DNA of 25,356 nucleotides, taken from positions 1-25,356 of the forward strand of contig CATWQC010000025.1 of assembly GCA_958352845.1 (NCBI GenBank). The letters are read 5' to 3'. Below are positions 15,030 through 21,437 of the stretch, in pieces. The notes beneath the pieces are model-generated. The model saw nothing but the letters and a program-made list of their open reading frames with translations, was not told where the DNA came from and did no database searches. Each line of letters starts with the position of its first letter. Position 1 is the stretch's first letter. This stretch comes from an uncultured Collinsella sp. (GTDB lineage Bacteria > Actinomycetota > Coriobacteriia > Coriobacteriales > Coriobacteriaceae). The position numbers and the translations under genes were made by a program.

Positions 15030-15650
15030 TTGATCAGCATGATTCTCGGCCGCAAGATTGGCATGACCCAGGTTTGGGACGAGGACGACAACGTCGTTCC
15101 CGTCACGGTCATCCAGGCTGGCCCCTGCGCTGTCTCGCAGGTTAAAACTCAGGCAACCGACGGCTATGACGCCGTCCAGATCGGTTTCGGCGACATCAAG
15201 GCCAAGAACGTGAACAAGCCCATGGCTGGTCACTTCGCCAAGGCTGGCGTCGAGCCTGTCCGCTTCCTTCGTGAGGTCCGCGTCGAGAACGGCGAGGAGC
15301 ACAAGGTCGGCGAGGTCGTCACCGTCGCTGATTTCGCTGATGTCGAGAAGGTCGACGTCATCGGTACCTCCAAGGGTAAGGGCTTCCAGGGTCGCATCAA
15401 GCGCTGGGGTCAGCGCCGCGGTCCTATGACGCATGGTTCTCACTTCCAGCGTCACCCCGGTTCTATCGGTCAGTGCGCCTATCCTGCGCGCGTCCTCAAG
15501 GGCGTCAAGATGGCCGGTCACATGGGTAACGAGCGCGTTACCGTCAAGAACCTTTCCGTTGTCCGCATCGATGCCGAGCAGAACCTCATCTTGGTCAAGG
15601 GCGCTGTCCCGGGTGCCAAGAATGGTCTCGTCGCCATCCGTATGGCCTAA
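15030..15650 (+). CDS. rplC: 50S ribosomal protein L3 (TTG start)
   Basis: Large-subunit core protein that binds 23S rRNA near the peptidyl transferase centre. It has 206 residues: ILGRKIGMTQVWDEDDNVVPVT at the N-terminus, then GTSKGKGFQGRIKRW and the GSIGQCAYPARVLKG loop with MAGHMGNE. The start chosen is TTG 15030 (MIS-MILGRK), because GAGAGTTGGG (15012-15020) is well placed for it and many L3 proteins begin MIS. ATG 15039 is the alternative but has no spaced ribosome binding site. It heads the ribosomal transcript here because rpsJ is located elsewhere. Confidence 0.96.
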   Translation: MISMILGRKIGMTQVWDEDDNVVPVTVIQAGPCAVSQVKTQATDGYDAVQIGFGDIKAKNVNKPMAGHFAKAGVEPVRFLREVRVENGEEHKVGEVVTVADFADVEKVDVIGTSKGKGFQGRIKRWGQRRGPMTHGSHFQRHPGSIGQCAYPARVLKGVKMAGHMGNERVTVKNLSVVRIDAEQNLILVKGAVPGAKNGLVAIRMA

Positions 15651-15696
15651 GGGCCCAGCCCATTTAGCCCAGCGTCATACCAAGGAGAACACTTAA

Positions 15697-16323
15697 ATGG
15701 CAAAGTTTGAAGTAAAGAACAGCGAGGGCAAGAAGGTCGCCGAGGCCGAGCTCGCCGCTGAGGTGTACGGCATCGAGCCGAACATCCACGTTATGCACCA
15801 CATCGTCAAGTGCCAGATGGCCTCTTGGCGTCAGGGCACCCAGTCCGCTAAGGGCCGCTCTGAGGTTTCCGGTGGCGGCAAGAAGCCTTGGCGTCAGAAG
15901 GGCACCGGCCGTGCCCGCCAGGGTTCCATCCGTGCTGCCCAGTGGCGTCACGGTGGCGTTGTCTTCGCCCCCAAGCCCCGTTCCTACGCTAAGCGTATGA
16001 ACAACAAGGAGGTCAAGCTGGCTATGCGCTCCGCGCTGTCCGCCAAGCTGGCCGATGGCGAGCTCGTGCTCGTCGACGACTACGGCTTCGAGAAGCCTTC
16101 CACCAAGGCTGCCGTCGCCATGCTCAAGGCTCTCGGCCTTGAGGGCAAGCGTCTGACCATCATCGTTCGCGATGAGGACGTCAACGCCTACCTGTCGTTC
16201 CGCAACATTCCCAAGACGTTCATCATCACCGCTGACGAGGCCAACACCTACGATCTCGTCAACAACAACGCCGTGCTGATGCCCGCCGACATCGCCGCTC
16301 ACTTCGGGGAGGTGCTTGCATAA
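15697..16323 (+). CDS. rplD: 50S ribosomal protein L4
   Basis: 23S rRNA-binding protein with a long loop reaching into the exit tunnel (about residues 40-100: QGTQSAKGRSEVSGGGKKPWRQKGTGRARQGS, the universal L4 signature). It has 208 residues, ATG 15697 with AAGGAG before it. In E. coli L4 represses its own operon by binding the S10 leader and causing premature termination. The structured leader upstream of rplC makes similar feedback plausible here. rplW begins directly after its stop codon. Confidence 0.97.
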   Translation: MAKFEVKNSEGKKVAEAELAAEVYGIEPNIHVMHHIVKCQMASWRQGTQSAKGRSEVSGGGKKPWRQKGTGRARQGSIRAAQWRHGGVVFAPKPRSYAKRMNNKEVKLAMRSALSAKLADGELVLVDDYGFEKPSTKAAVAMLKALGLEGKRLTIIVRDEDVNAYLSFRNIPKTFIITADEANTYDLVNNNAVLMPADIAAHFGEVLA

Positions 16324-16611
16324 ATGACCGCCCACGAGATCATCATCCGTCCGATCGTGTCCGAGCGTTCCTTCTCCGGCATGGAGCTGAACAAGTACAC
16401 GTTCGAGGTCGCCAAGGATGCTAACAAGTATCAGATCAAGGACGCTGTCGAGGAGATCTTCGGCGTCAAGGTCGTTCGCGTGAACACCCTGACGGTCAAG
16501 CCCAAGACCAAGCGCGTGCGCTATGTCGCCGGCAAGACCCGTTCTTGGAAGAAGGCCATCGTCACGCTGGCCGAGGGCGACACCATCGAGGTCTTTGGCA
16601 ACCAGGCCTAA
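16324..16611 (+). CDS. rplW: 50S ribosomal protein L23
   Basis: Tunnel-exit protein, docking site for trigger factor and SRP. It has 95 residues with IIIRPIVSERS near the N-terminus and KYTFEVAKDANKYQIKDAVEEIFGVKV, followed by the flexible tunnel loop and TLAEGDTIEVFG. ATG 16324 immediately follows the rplD stop, so translation is coupled. It is followed by an unusually long 179-bp gap before rplB that holds a hairpin and a promoter-like block. Confidence 0.97.
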   Translation: MTAHEIIIRPIVSERSFSGMELNKYTFEVAKDANKYQIKDAVEEIFGVKVVRVNTLTVKPKTKRVRYVAGKTRSWKKAIVTLAEGDTIEVFGNQA

Positions 16612-16628
16612 GACTCGCTGCTGTTGAG

Positions 16629-16666
16629 TGAGCTCATGCCTCCCAAAAAGGGGAGGCGAGAGCTCA
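16629..16666 (+). terminator. Strong hairpin between rplW and rplB, possible attenuator
   Basis: TGAGCTC (16629-16635) pairs with GAGCTCA (16660-16666), and GCCTCCC (16638-16644) with GGGAGGC (16651-16657), leaving a 6-nt A-rich loop and an AT/GA internal mismatch. AAGGTTTT follows, a weak T run. It could be a partial terminator or an RNA processing/stability site dividing the S10 cluster. Confidence 0.6.
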
Positions 16667-16685
16667 AGGTTTTGGGCGTATAAAA

Positions 16686-16711
16686 TGGACACGCCCGGAA
16701 CCGTGTATATG
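16686..16711 (+). promoter_or_regulatory. Promoter-like block before rplB, shared with the rplC promoter
   Basis: 21 of 26 bases match 14821-14846. TGGACA (16686-16691) resembles a -35 and TATATG (16706-16711) a -10, with the same 14-bp spacing. TATAAA at 16679-16684 is another possible -10. The conserved block after an internal hairpin suggests a second start for rplB onward. Confidence 0.5.
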
Positions 16712-16720
16712 TCCGGTGTC

Positions 16721-16790
16721 ATCGCACCCGAGGCAGAACCTCGAATCCCTGTCTGCGATGGCTAACGGATTCCTATTGAAAGGGATTGTA
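16721..16790 (+). promoter_or_regulatory. rplB leader hairpin with possible anti-Shine-Dalgarno
   Basis: ATCGCA (16721-16726) pairs with TGCGAT (16754-16759), enclosing CGAGG (16729-16733) with CCTCG (16739-16743). The single-stranded AATCCCT (16744-16750) inside this hairpin is complementary to AGGGATT (16781-16787), which contains the rplB ribosome binding site. Pairing would form a pseudoknot that hides the site. This is drawn by eye and not energy-tested. Confidence 0.5.
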
Positions 16791-17621
16791 ATGGCTGTAA
16801 AGCACCTTAAGCCGACCTCCGCTGGTAGGCGTTGGCAGACGATCTCCGACTTCTCCGAGATCACCTGCACCAAGCCCGAGAAGTCTCTTCTCGAGCCCCT
16901 GCCCAAGAAGGCCGGTCGTAACAACAACGGCCGCATCACCACCCGCCACCAGGGCGGCGGCGTGAAGCGTCGTTACCGCGTGATCGACTTCAAGCGCAAC
17001 AAGGATGGCGTGCCCGCCAAGGTTGCCACGATCGAGTACGATCCGAACCGTTCCGCTCGCATCGCTCTGCTGCACTACGCTGACGGTGAGAAGCGCTACA
17101 TCCTGGCCCCCAAGGGCCTCGAGGTCGGTCAGACCATCATGTCCGGTTCTGACGCCGACATCAAGCCGGGCAACGCTCTGCCCCTCGCCGACATCCCCGT
17201 CGGTACGCTCATCCACGCCGTCGAGTTCCAGCCGGGCAAGGGCGCTGCTATCGCCCGTTCCGCCGGTAACTCCTGCCAGCTGATGGGTAAGGAGGGCAAG
17301 TACGCTATCGTCCGTATGCCTTCCTCCGAGATGCGCCGCATCCTCGTTACCTGCCGCGCCACCGTCGGTGAGGTCGGCAACGCCGATCACTCCAACATCG
17401 TCATCGGCAAGGCCGGCCGTAAGCGTCACATGAACGTGCGCCCGACCGTCCGCGGTACCGTCATGAACCCTGTCGACCACCCGCACGGCGGTGGCGAGGG
17501 CAAGAACCACACCTCTGGTCGTCCCTCCGTTACCCCCTGGGGTAAGCCGACGAAGGGCCTTCGTACGCGCAAGAAGAAGAAGGTCTCGAACCAGCACATC
17601 ATTCGTCGCCGTAAGAAGTAA
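16791..17621 (+). CDS. rplB: 50S ribosomal protein L2
   Basis: Core protein needed for subunit joining and peptidyl transfer. It has 276 residues beginning AVKHLKPTSAGRR. It includes GRNNNGRITTRHQGGGVKRRYR, EYDPNRSARIALL, GNALPLADIPVGT and the essential C-terminal NPVDHPHGGGEGKN motif. ATG 16791 is preceded by GAAAGGGA at 5-nt spacing; an upstream in-frame ATG at 16716 lies in the leader and is not homologous. It appears to have its own promoter and leader, so L2 to S17 can be expressed apart from L3-L4-L23. Confidence 0.97.
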   Translation: MAVKHLKPTSAGRRWQTISDFSEITCTKPEKSLLEPLPKKAGRNNNGRITTRHQGGGVKRRYRVIDFKRNKDGVPAKVATIEYDPNRSARIALLHYADGEKRYILAPKGLEVGQTIMSGSDADIKPGNALPLADIPVGTLIHAVEFQPGKGAAIARSAGNSCQLMGKEGKYAIVRMPSSEMRRILVTCRATVGEVGNADHSNIVIGKAGRKRHMNVRPTVRGTVMNPVDHPHGGGEGKNHTSGRPSVTPWGKPTKGLRTRKKKKVSNQHIIRRRKK

Positions 17622-17653
17622 TTTCGGATACCGAGTTTTAGGAGAAAGCACTT

Positions 17654-17914
17654 ATGAGCAGAAGTCTCAAAAAGGGCCCGTTCGTGGAGACTCGCCTTCT
17701 CTCGCGTATCACCGCGATGAACGAGGCTGGCAAGAAGGACGTCGTGAAGACCTGGTCCCGCGCGTCCACCATCTTCCCCGAGATGGTTGGTCACACCATC
17801 GCCGTCCACGACGGCCGCAAGCATGTGCCCGTGTATGTTACCGAGTCCATGGTTGGTCACAAGCTCGGCGAGTTCGCGCCGACTCGTACGTTCCGTGGCC
17901 ACAAGGCCAAATAG
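17654..17914 (+). CDS. rpsS: 30S ribosomal protein S19
   Basis: Small-subunit head protein bound with S13. It has 86 residues, with canonical MSRSLKKGPFVE at the start, then KTWSRASTIFPEMVGHTIAVHDGRKHVPVYV and GHKLGEFAPTRTFRGH. ATG 17654, with AGGAGAA upstream. It sits in the standard order between rplB and rplV. Confidence 0.98.
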   Translation: MSRSLKKGPFVETRLLSRITAMNEAGKKDVVKTWSRASTIFPEMVGHTIAVHDGRKHVPVYVTESMVGHKLGEFAPTRTFRGHKAK

Positions 17915-17928
17915 GGGGTTAACCGTAA

Positions 17929-18300
17929 ATGGCAACTAAGTCTATTGAAACTGAGGCCACCGAGGTTCGCGCCGTCGCTAAGTACGTGCGTGTTTCCCCC
18001 AGCAAGGCCCGCCTGGTGGTCGATCTGATCCGCCGCAAGCCTGTCGCTCAGGCCTTCGACATCCTCCACTTCTGCGACCGCGCCGTCGCCGTGGATGTCG
18101 AGAAGGTTCTCCGTTCCGCCGTTGCGAACGCCGAGAACAACAACGGTCTGCGTGCCGACAACCTGGTTGTCGCCGCTGCCTATGTTGACGAGGGTCCGAC
18201 GCTTAAGCGCATCCGTCCCCGCGCCAAGGGTTCCGCTTCTCGCATTCTGAAGCGTACTTCCCACATCACCGTCGTCGTTGCTCCTCGAAAGGAGGCGTAA
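17929..18300 (+). CDS. rplV: 50S ribosomal protein L22
   Basis: Lines the exit tunnel and contacts all 23S rRNA domains. It has 123 residues with RAVAKYVRVSPSKARLVVDLIRRK, ANAENNNGLRADNLVV and the beta-hairpin PRAKGSASRILKRTSHITVVV. The first about 10 residues (TKSIETEATE) are an acidic extension absent from E. coli L22. ATG 17929 is 14 bp after rpsS, with GGGGGTT as a weak ribosome binding site. Confidence 0.97.
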   Translation: MATKSIETEATEVRAVAKYVRVSPSKARLVVDLIRRKPVAQAFDILHFCDRAVAVDVEKVLRSAVANAENNNGLRADNLVVAAAYVDEGPTLKRIRPRAKGSASRILKRTSHITVVVAPRKEA

Positions 18301-18306
18301 AGCTGT

Positions 18307-19017
18307 ATGGGTCAGAAAGTCTACCCCACCGGCTTCCGTCTTGGCATCACCGAGAACTGGCGCTCCCGCTGGTTCGCAGAGAAGGATTACGCTAAGACCC
18401 TCGGTAACGATCTCGAGATCCGCAAGTACCTCGAGAAGCGTCTTTCCCGCGCAGCTGTCTCCCGCGTCGAGATCGAGCGCGCTGGCGACAAGGTGAAGGT
18501 CATCATCCTCACCGCTCGCCCCGGCGTTGTCATCGGTAAGAAGGGTGCCGAGATCGATACCCTCCGCACCGAGCTCGAGAAGGTCGCTGGCGTCTCCAAG
18601 GGCCAGCTTTCCGTCGACGTTGTCGAGATCAAGCGCCCCGAGCTCGACGCCAACCTCGTTGCTCAGTCCATCGCCGAGCAGCTCGAGGGCCGCGTTGCCT
18701 TCCGTCGCGCTATGCGCAAGGCTGTCCAGTCCGCCCGCAAGGCCGGCGCTAAGGGCATCCGTATCCAGTGCTCCGGTCGTCTCGGCGGTGCCGAGATGGG
18801 CCGTCGTGAGTGGTACCGTGAGGGTCGCGTGCCTCTGCACACCCTGCGTGCCAAGATCGACTACGGCACGGCTGTCGCCAGCACCACCATGGGTGCCTGC
18901 GGCGTGAAGGTCTGGATCTACCTGGGCGAGAAGCTCCCGGGCCAGCCTGTTCCCAACCCTGCACTCGAGGGCTCTTCCCGTCCTCGTCGTCGTAACTCCG
19001 AGAGGAGGGGTCAGTAG
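18307..19017 (+). CDS. rpsC: 30S ribosomal protein S3
   Basis: Forms part of the mRNA entry helicase. It has 236 residues: MGQKVYPTGFRLGITENW at the N-terminus, a type II KH domain with VVIGKKGAEID, then the C-terminal GAKGIRIQCSGRLGGAEMGRREWYREGRVPLHTLRA. ATG 18307 follows GGAGG at 18291-18295. The last residues are arginine-rich and the stop overlaps the rplP GTG by one base. Confidence 0.98.
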   Translation: MGQKVYPTGFRLGITENWRSRWFAEKDYAKTLGNDLEIRKYLEKRLSRAAVSRVEIERAGDKVKVIILTARPGVVIGKKGAEIDTLRTELEKVAGVSKGQLSVDVVEIKRPELDANLVAQSIAEQLEGRVAFRRAMRKAVQSARKAGAKGIRIQCSGRLGGAEMGRREWYREGRVPLHTLRAKIDYGTAVASTTMGACGVKVWIYLGEKLPGQPVPNPALEGSSRPRRRNSERRGQ

Positions 19018-19520
19018 TGCTTGCCCCTAAGCGTATTCTTCACCGCAAGGTGCAGCGTGGCTCCATGAAGGGCCAGGCCAAGGGTAATACCGAGCTGCAT
19101 TTCGGCGAGTTTGGTATCCAGGCTCTCGAGGCCCATTGGATCACCAACCGTCAGATCGAGGCCGCTCGTATTGCCATGACCCGCTACATGAAGCGTGGCG
19201 GTCGTGTCTACATCACGATCTTCCCCGATAAGCCCATCACCAAGAAGCCTGCCGAGACTCGCATGGGTTCTGGTAAGGGTAACCCCGAGGAGTGGGTGGC
19301 CGTCGTCAAGCCCGGCCGCATCATGTTCGAGGTCAAGGGCGTGCCCGAGGAGGTCGCTCGCGAGGCTCTGCGTCTTGCACAGCACAAGCTTCCCATCAAG
19401 ACCAAGATTGTTGCTGCTAAGAACGCTGAGCAGCGCATCGAGAAGGAGATGGCTGAGGAGGCCGCTCTCGAGGCCAAGTGGGCTGCTGAGGACGCCGCCG
19501 CCGCCAAGGAGGAGAACTAA
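19017..19520 (+). CDS. rplP: 50S ribosomal protein L16 with extended acidic/alanine tail (GTG start)
   Basis: L16 sits at the A-site tRNA corridor. The conserved part covers about residues 1-138 (MLAPKRILHRKVQRGSMKG, the ITNRQIEAARIAMTRYMKRGG stretch, RMGSGKGNPEEWVAVVKPGR). It continues for about 28 more residues in a helical Glu/Ala-rich tail (KEMAEEAALEAKWAAEDAAA), making 167 residues against roughly 137-144 in most bacteria. GTG 19017 overlaps the rpsC stop TAG and has GAGGAGGGG directly upstream. The tail may reach solvent or the rRNA periphery; its function is unknown. Confidence 0.96.
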   Translation: MLAPKRILHRKVQRGSMKGQAKGNTELHFGEFGIQALEAHWITNRQIEAARIAMTRYMKRGGRVYITIFPDKPITKKPAETRMGSGKGNPEEWVAVVKPGRIMFEVKGVPEEVAREALRLAQHKLPIKTKIVAAKNAEQRIEKEMAEEAALEAKWAAEDAAAAKEEN

Positions 19521-19735
19521 TGAAGCCCGCAGAGATTCGTGAGCTCTCGGACGCTCAGCTCGTTGAGAAGCTGAAGGAAATGCGCGCCGAGCTCTTTAAC
19601 CTTCGTTTCCAGATGGCCACCAGCCAGCTGGACAACACCGCTCGCGTCAACACCGTGAAGAAGGACATCGCTCGCGTCCTCACGGAGCAGCGCGCCCGCG
19701 AGATCGCAGCGGAGAAGTCCGCTGTCGCCGAGTAG
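19520..19735 (+). CDS. rpmC: 50S ribosomal protein L29
   Basis: Short two-helix protein near the tunnel exit. It has 71 residues with MKPAEIRELSDAQLVEKLKEMRAELFNLRFQ and the LDNTARVNTVKKDIARVLTEQR helix. The ATG shares its first base with the rplP stop (TAATG), so translation is coupled; GGAGG lies at 19509-19513. Confidence 0.97.
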   Translation: MKPAEIRELSDAQLVEKLKEMRAELFNLRFQMATSQLDNTARVNTVKKDIARVLTEQRAREIAAEKSAVAE

Positions 19736-19751
19736 GACCTAAGGAGAGAAC

Positions 19752-20012
19752 ATGACTGATTCGCGTAACTCGCGTAAGGTCCGTACGGGTGTCGTTACCT
19801 CCGTCTCCGGTGCCAAGACCATTGTTGTCACCATCACCGAGCGCAAGCGTCACCCCAAGTACGGCAAGATGATGACCAGCTCCAAGAAGCTGCACGCTCA
19901 CGACGAGGAGTGCACGGCTGGCGTGGGCGACACCGTCCGCGTTATGGAGACCCGTCCTATGTCCAAGATGAAGCGTTGGCGCCTCATCGAGGTCGTCGAG
20001 CGCGCTAAATAA
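19752..20012 (+). CDS. rpsQ: 30S ribosomal protein S17
   Basis: Early-assembly 16S rRNA binder. It has 86 residues with an OB fold: RKVRTGVVTSVSGAKTIVVTI, ERKRHPKYGKMMTSSKKLHAHDE, GDTVRVMETRPMSKMKRWRL. ATG 19752 with AAGGAGAG before it. It is the last gene of the classical S10 operon; a 118-bp structured gap separates it from rplN. Confidence 0.97.
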   Translation: MTDSRNSRKVRTGVVTSVSGAKTIVVTITERKRHPKYGKMMTSSKKLHAHDEECTAGVGDTVRVMETRPMSKMKRWRLIEVVERAK

Positions 20013-20039
20013 GCAGTCGCTCTTACGACTTGTACGTTT

Positions 20040-20105
20040 CCGAAGATGTGCGTATGCCTGGTTTGCATACCACAGGCCGCCTAAAGGCTGCGCACCTCTC
20101 TTCGG
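20040..20105 (+). ncRNA. Candidate structured leader (three-way junction) before rplN
   Basis: CCGAAGA (20040-20046) pairs with TCTTCGG (20099-20105), and GTGCG (20048-20052) pairs with CGCAC (20091-20095), closing a junction. Inside it are hairpin TATGC/GCATA (20053-20057 with 20065-20069) and a second hairpin around GCC-TAAA-GGC (20079-20088) or CAG/CTG with CC/GG. The element ends 25 nt before rplN, at the S10/spc operon boundary where E. coli has a promoter. No U-tract follows, so it is not a plain terminator. A protein-binding or processing role is inferred. Confidence 0.55.
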
Positions 20106-20130
20106 TTCTTAGTTCGGAGGAACATCTACC

Positions 20131-20499
20131 ATGATTCAGATGCAAACCATGCTGAACGTCGCCGACAACTCCGGCGCTCGCAAGATTCGCTGCATCAAGG
20201 TGCTTGGCGGTTCCAAGCGTCGTTATGCAGGCATCGGCGATGTGTTCATCGGTGCTGTCCAGGAGGCTACCCCTGGCGCCAACGTCAAGAAGAAGGACGT
20301 TGTCCGTTGCGTCGTCGTTCGCACCGTTAAGGAGATCCGCCGCAAGGATGGCTCCTACATTCGCTTTGATGAGAACGCCTGCGTTGTCATCAACAACGAT
20401 GGTTCGCCCGTCGGCACCCGTATCTTCGGGCCTGTCGCTCGCGAGCTTCGTGACAAGAAGTACATGAAGATCGTCTCGCTCGCTCCCGAGACCCTGTAG
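20131..20499 (+). CDS. rplN: 50S ribosomal protein L14
   Basis: Interface protein forming intersubunit bridges. It has 122 residues, fully canonical: MIQMQTMLNVADNSGARKIRCIKVLGGS, VKKKDVVRCVVVRT, FDENACVVINNDGSPVGTRIFGPVARELR. ATG 20131 follows CGGAGGAAC. It is the first gene of the spc operon in the standard order and is preceded here by a structured leader. Confidence 0.98.
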   Translation: MIQMQTMLNVADNSGARKIRCIKVLGGSKRRYAGIGDVFIGAVQEATPGANVKKKDVVRCVVVRTVKEIRRKDGSYIRFDENACVVINNDGSPVGTRIFGPVARELRDKKYMKIVSLAPETL

Positions 20500-20512
20500 T
20501 TAGGGGAGATAT

Positions 20513-20818
20513 ATGTATATCAAGAAGGGCGATAAGGTCCAGGTTCTCTCTGGTAAGGATCGCGGCAAGCAGGGCGTTGTCCTGCGTGCTCTCCCCGCCG
20601 AGAACAAGGTCGTTGTCGAGGGCGTTTCGGTCGTCAAGAAGGCCGTCAAGCCCAACGCTGCCAACCAGCAGGGCGGCATCGTTTCGCAGGAGGCTCCCAT
20701 CGACGCCTCCAACGTCAATCTCGTTTGCCCCGAGTGCGGTAAGGTTACCCGCGTCGGTCACGAGAAGGACGGCAAGAACAAGCTGCGCGTCTGCAAGAAG
20801 TGCGGCCACAAGTTCTAA
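20513..20818 (+). CDS. rplX: 50S ribosomal protein L24
   Basis: Assembly initiator that binds 23S rRNA near its 5' end. It has 101 residues with a KOW motif (IKKGDKVQVLSGKDRGKQGVVL) and a C-terminal zinc-ribbon-like pair, CPEC and CKKC (about residues 75-98), seen in many L24 proteins. ATG 20513, with GGGGAG upstream. In most bacteria rplE follows. Here a terminator follows and no further ribosomal gene is present, so the spc cluster is interrupted. Confidence 0.97.
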   Translation: MYIKKGDKVQVLSGKDRGKQGVVLRALPAENKVVVEGVSVVKKAVKPNAANQQGGIVSQEAPIDASNVNLVCPECGKVTRVGHEKDGKNKLRVCKKCGHKF

Positions 20819-20845
20819 GCTGCCCGCAACATCAAGTTGCTAGCA

Positions 20846-20881
20846 AAGGCCCGGATGCCCCACGGCACCCGGGCCTTTTTC
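20846..20881 (+). terminator. Intrinsic terminator after rplX
   Basis: AAGGCCCGG (20846-20854) pairs with CCGGGCCTT (20869-20877), the inner GCC/GGC extends the stem, and TTTTT follows. A small GCAAC/GTTGC hairpin (20826-20840) lies just before it. It ends the ribosomal transcript. Confidence 0.9.
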
Positions 20882-20882
20882 T

Positions 20883-21437
20883 ATCGCTACTCGATGGCTT
20901 CGGTTTTGCCGTCCCGTCATTCCGGTTGCATCCAGTTTTCGGTGCCGTCTCGAATCGAGTGCCGCCAGGTGACACCCTGTCGCGTTTCGTCGGCTTCGGT
21001 GACAAAAGCCGGGACAACTCCAAAAACTATTTTCGAACTCAGGGCTTTGAGTTTTTGTTTTAGTCCCAAAGGGCGCGGCGGGATGCCTTTGAAGGCTCGA
21101 TAGCGCCGAAACGCCCGTTTTGAAACTCAAATGCCTTTTCGCGTGCAAGACGCCAGCTGCAATAGGAAGTGAATCAACGCAGGTGGCTTTCAAACAGTTT
21201 GCAAAACTGCAGGTCGCAGGTCTTCATTGCCAGTAGGAGAAATGAGTAGTCTCAGGTGGCTTGCTCATGAGTTGACTAACGGGATTTGAGATTACGCTGA
21301 CGTCCGGAAACGCTTCGAGCACGGCGTTAAGTTTTTGGGGGTTGGGCGCAGCCCCTGCACCCGCGAGCGCGGGCCTTAAGCCCGCCGAGAGAGTGACGCG
21401 TCGAAAACGAAAGGGAAAGAGAGAAGGGGCCGTTCCT
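20883..21437. other. Gene-free stretch with short repeats
   Basis: No reading frame here has homology I recognise, a convincing ribosome binding site or the codon bias of neighbours. It contains a 10-bp direct repeat CAGGTGGCTT (21180 and 21253), a small palindrome CAGTTT-GCA-AAACTG (21195-21209), and a hairpin GCGGGC-CTTAA-GCCCGC (21369-21385). Base composition is less GC-rich than the genes. It may be decayed coding DNA or a dispersed intergenic element near a rearrangement point. Confidence 0.5.

Noticed and set aside
14727..15521. Minus-strand open frame covering the palindrome and rplC
   Set aside because: It runs through the long inverted repeat, the promoter and the L3 coding region. 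The product is rich in Asp/Leu/Thr and matches no family.
16773..18840. Long minus-strand open frames opposite rplB, rplV and rpsC
   Set aside because: Antisense to highly conserved ribosomal genes; Asp/Gly/Leu-rich translations typical of shadows.
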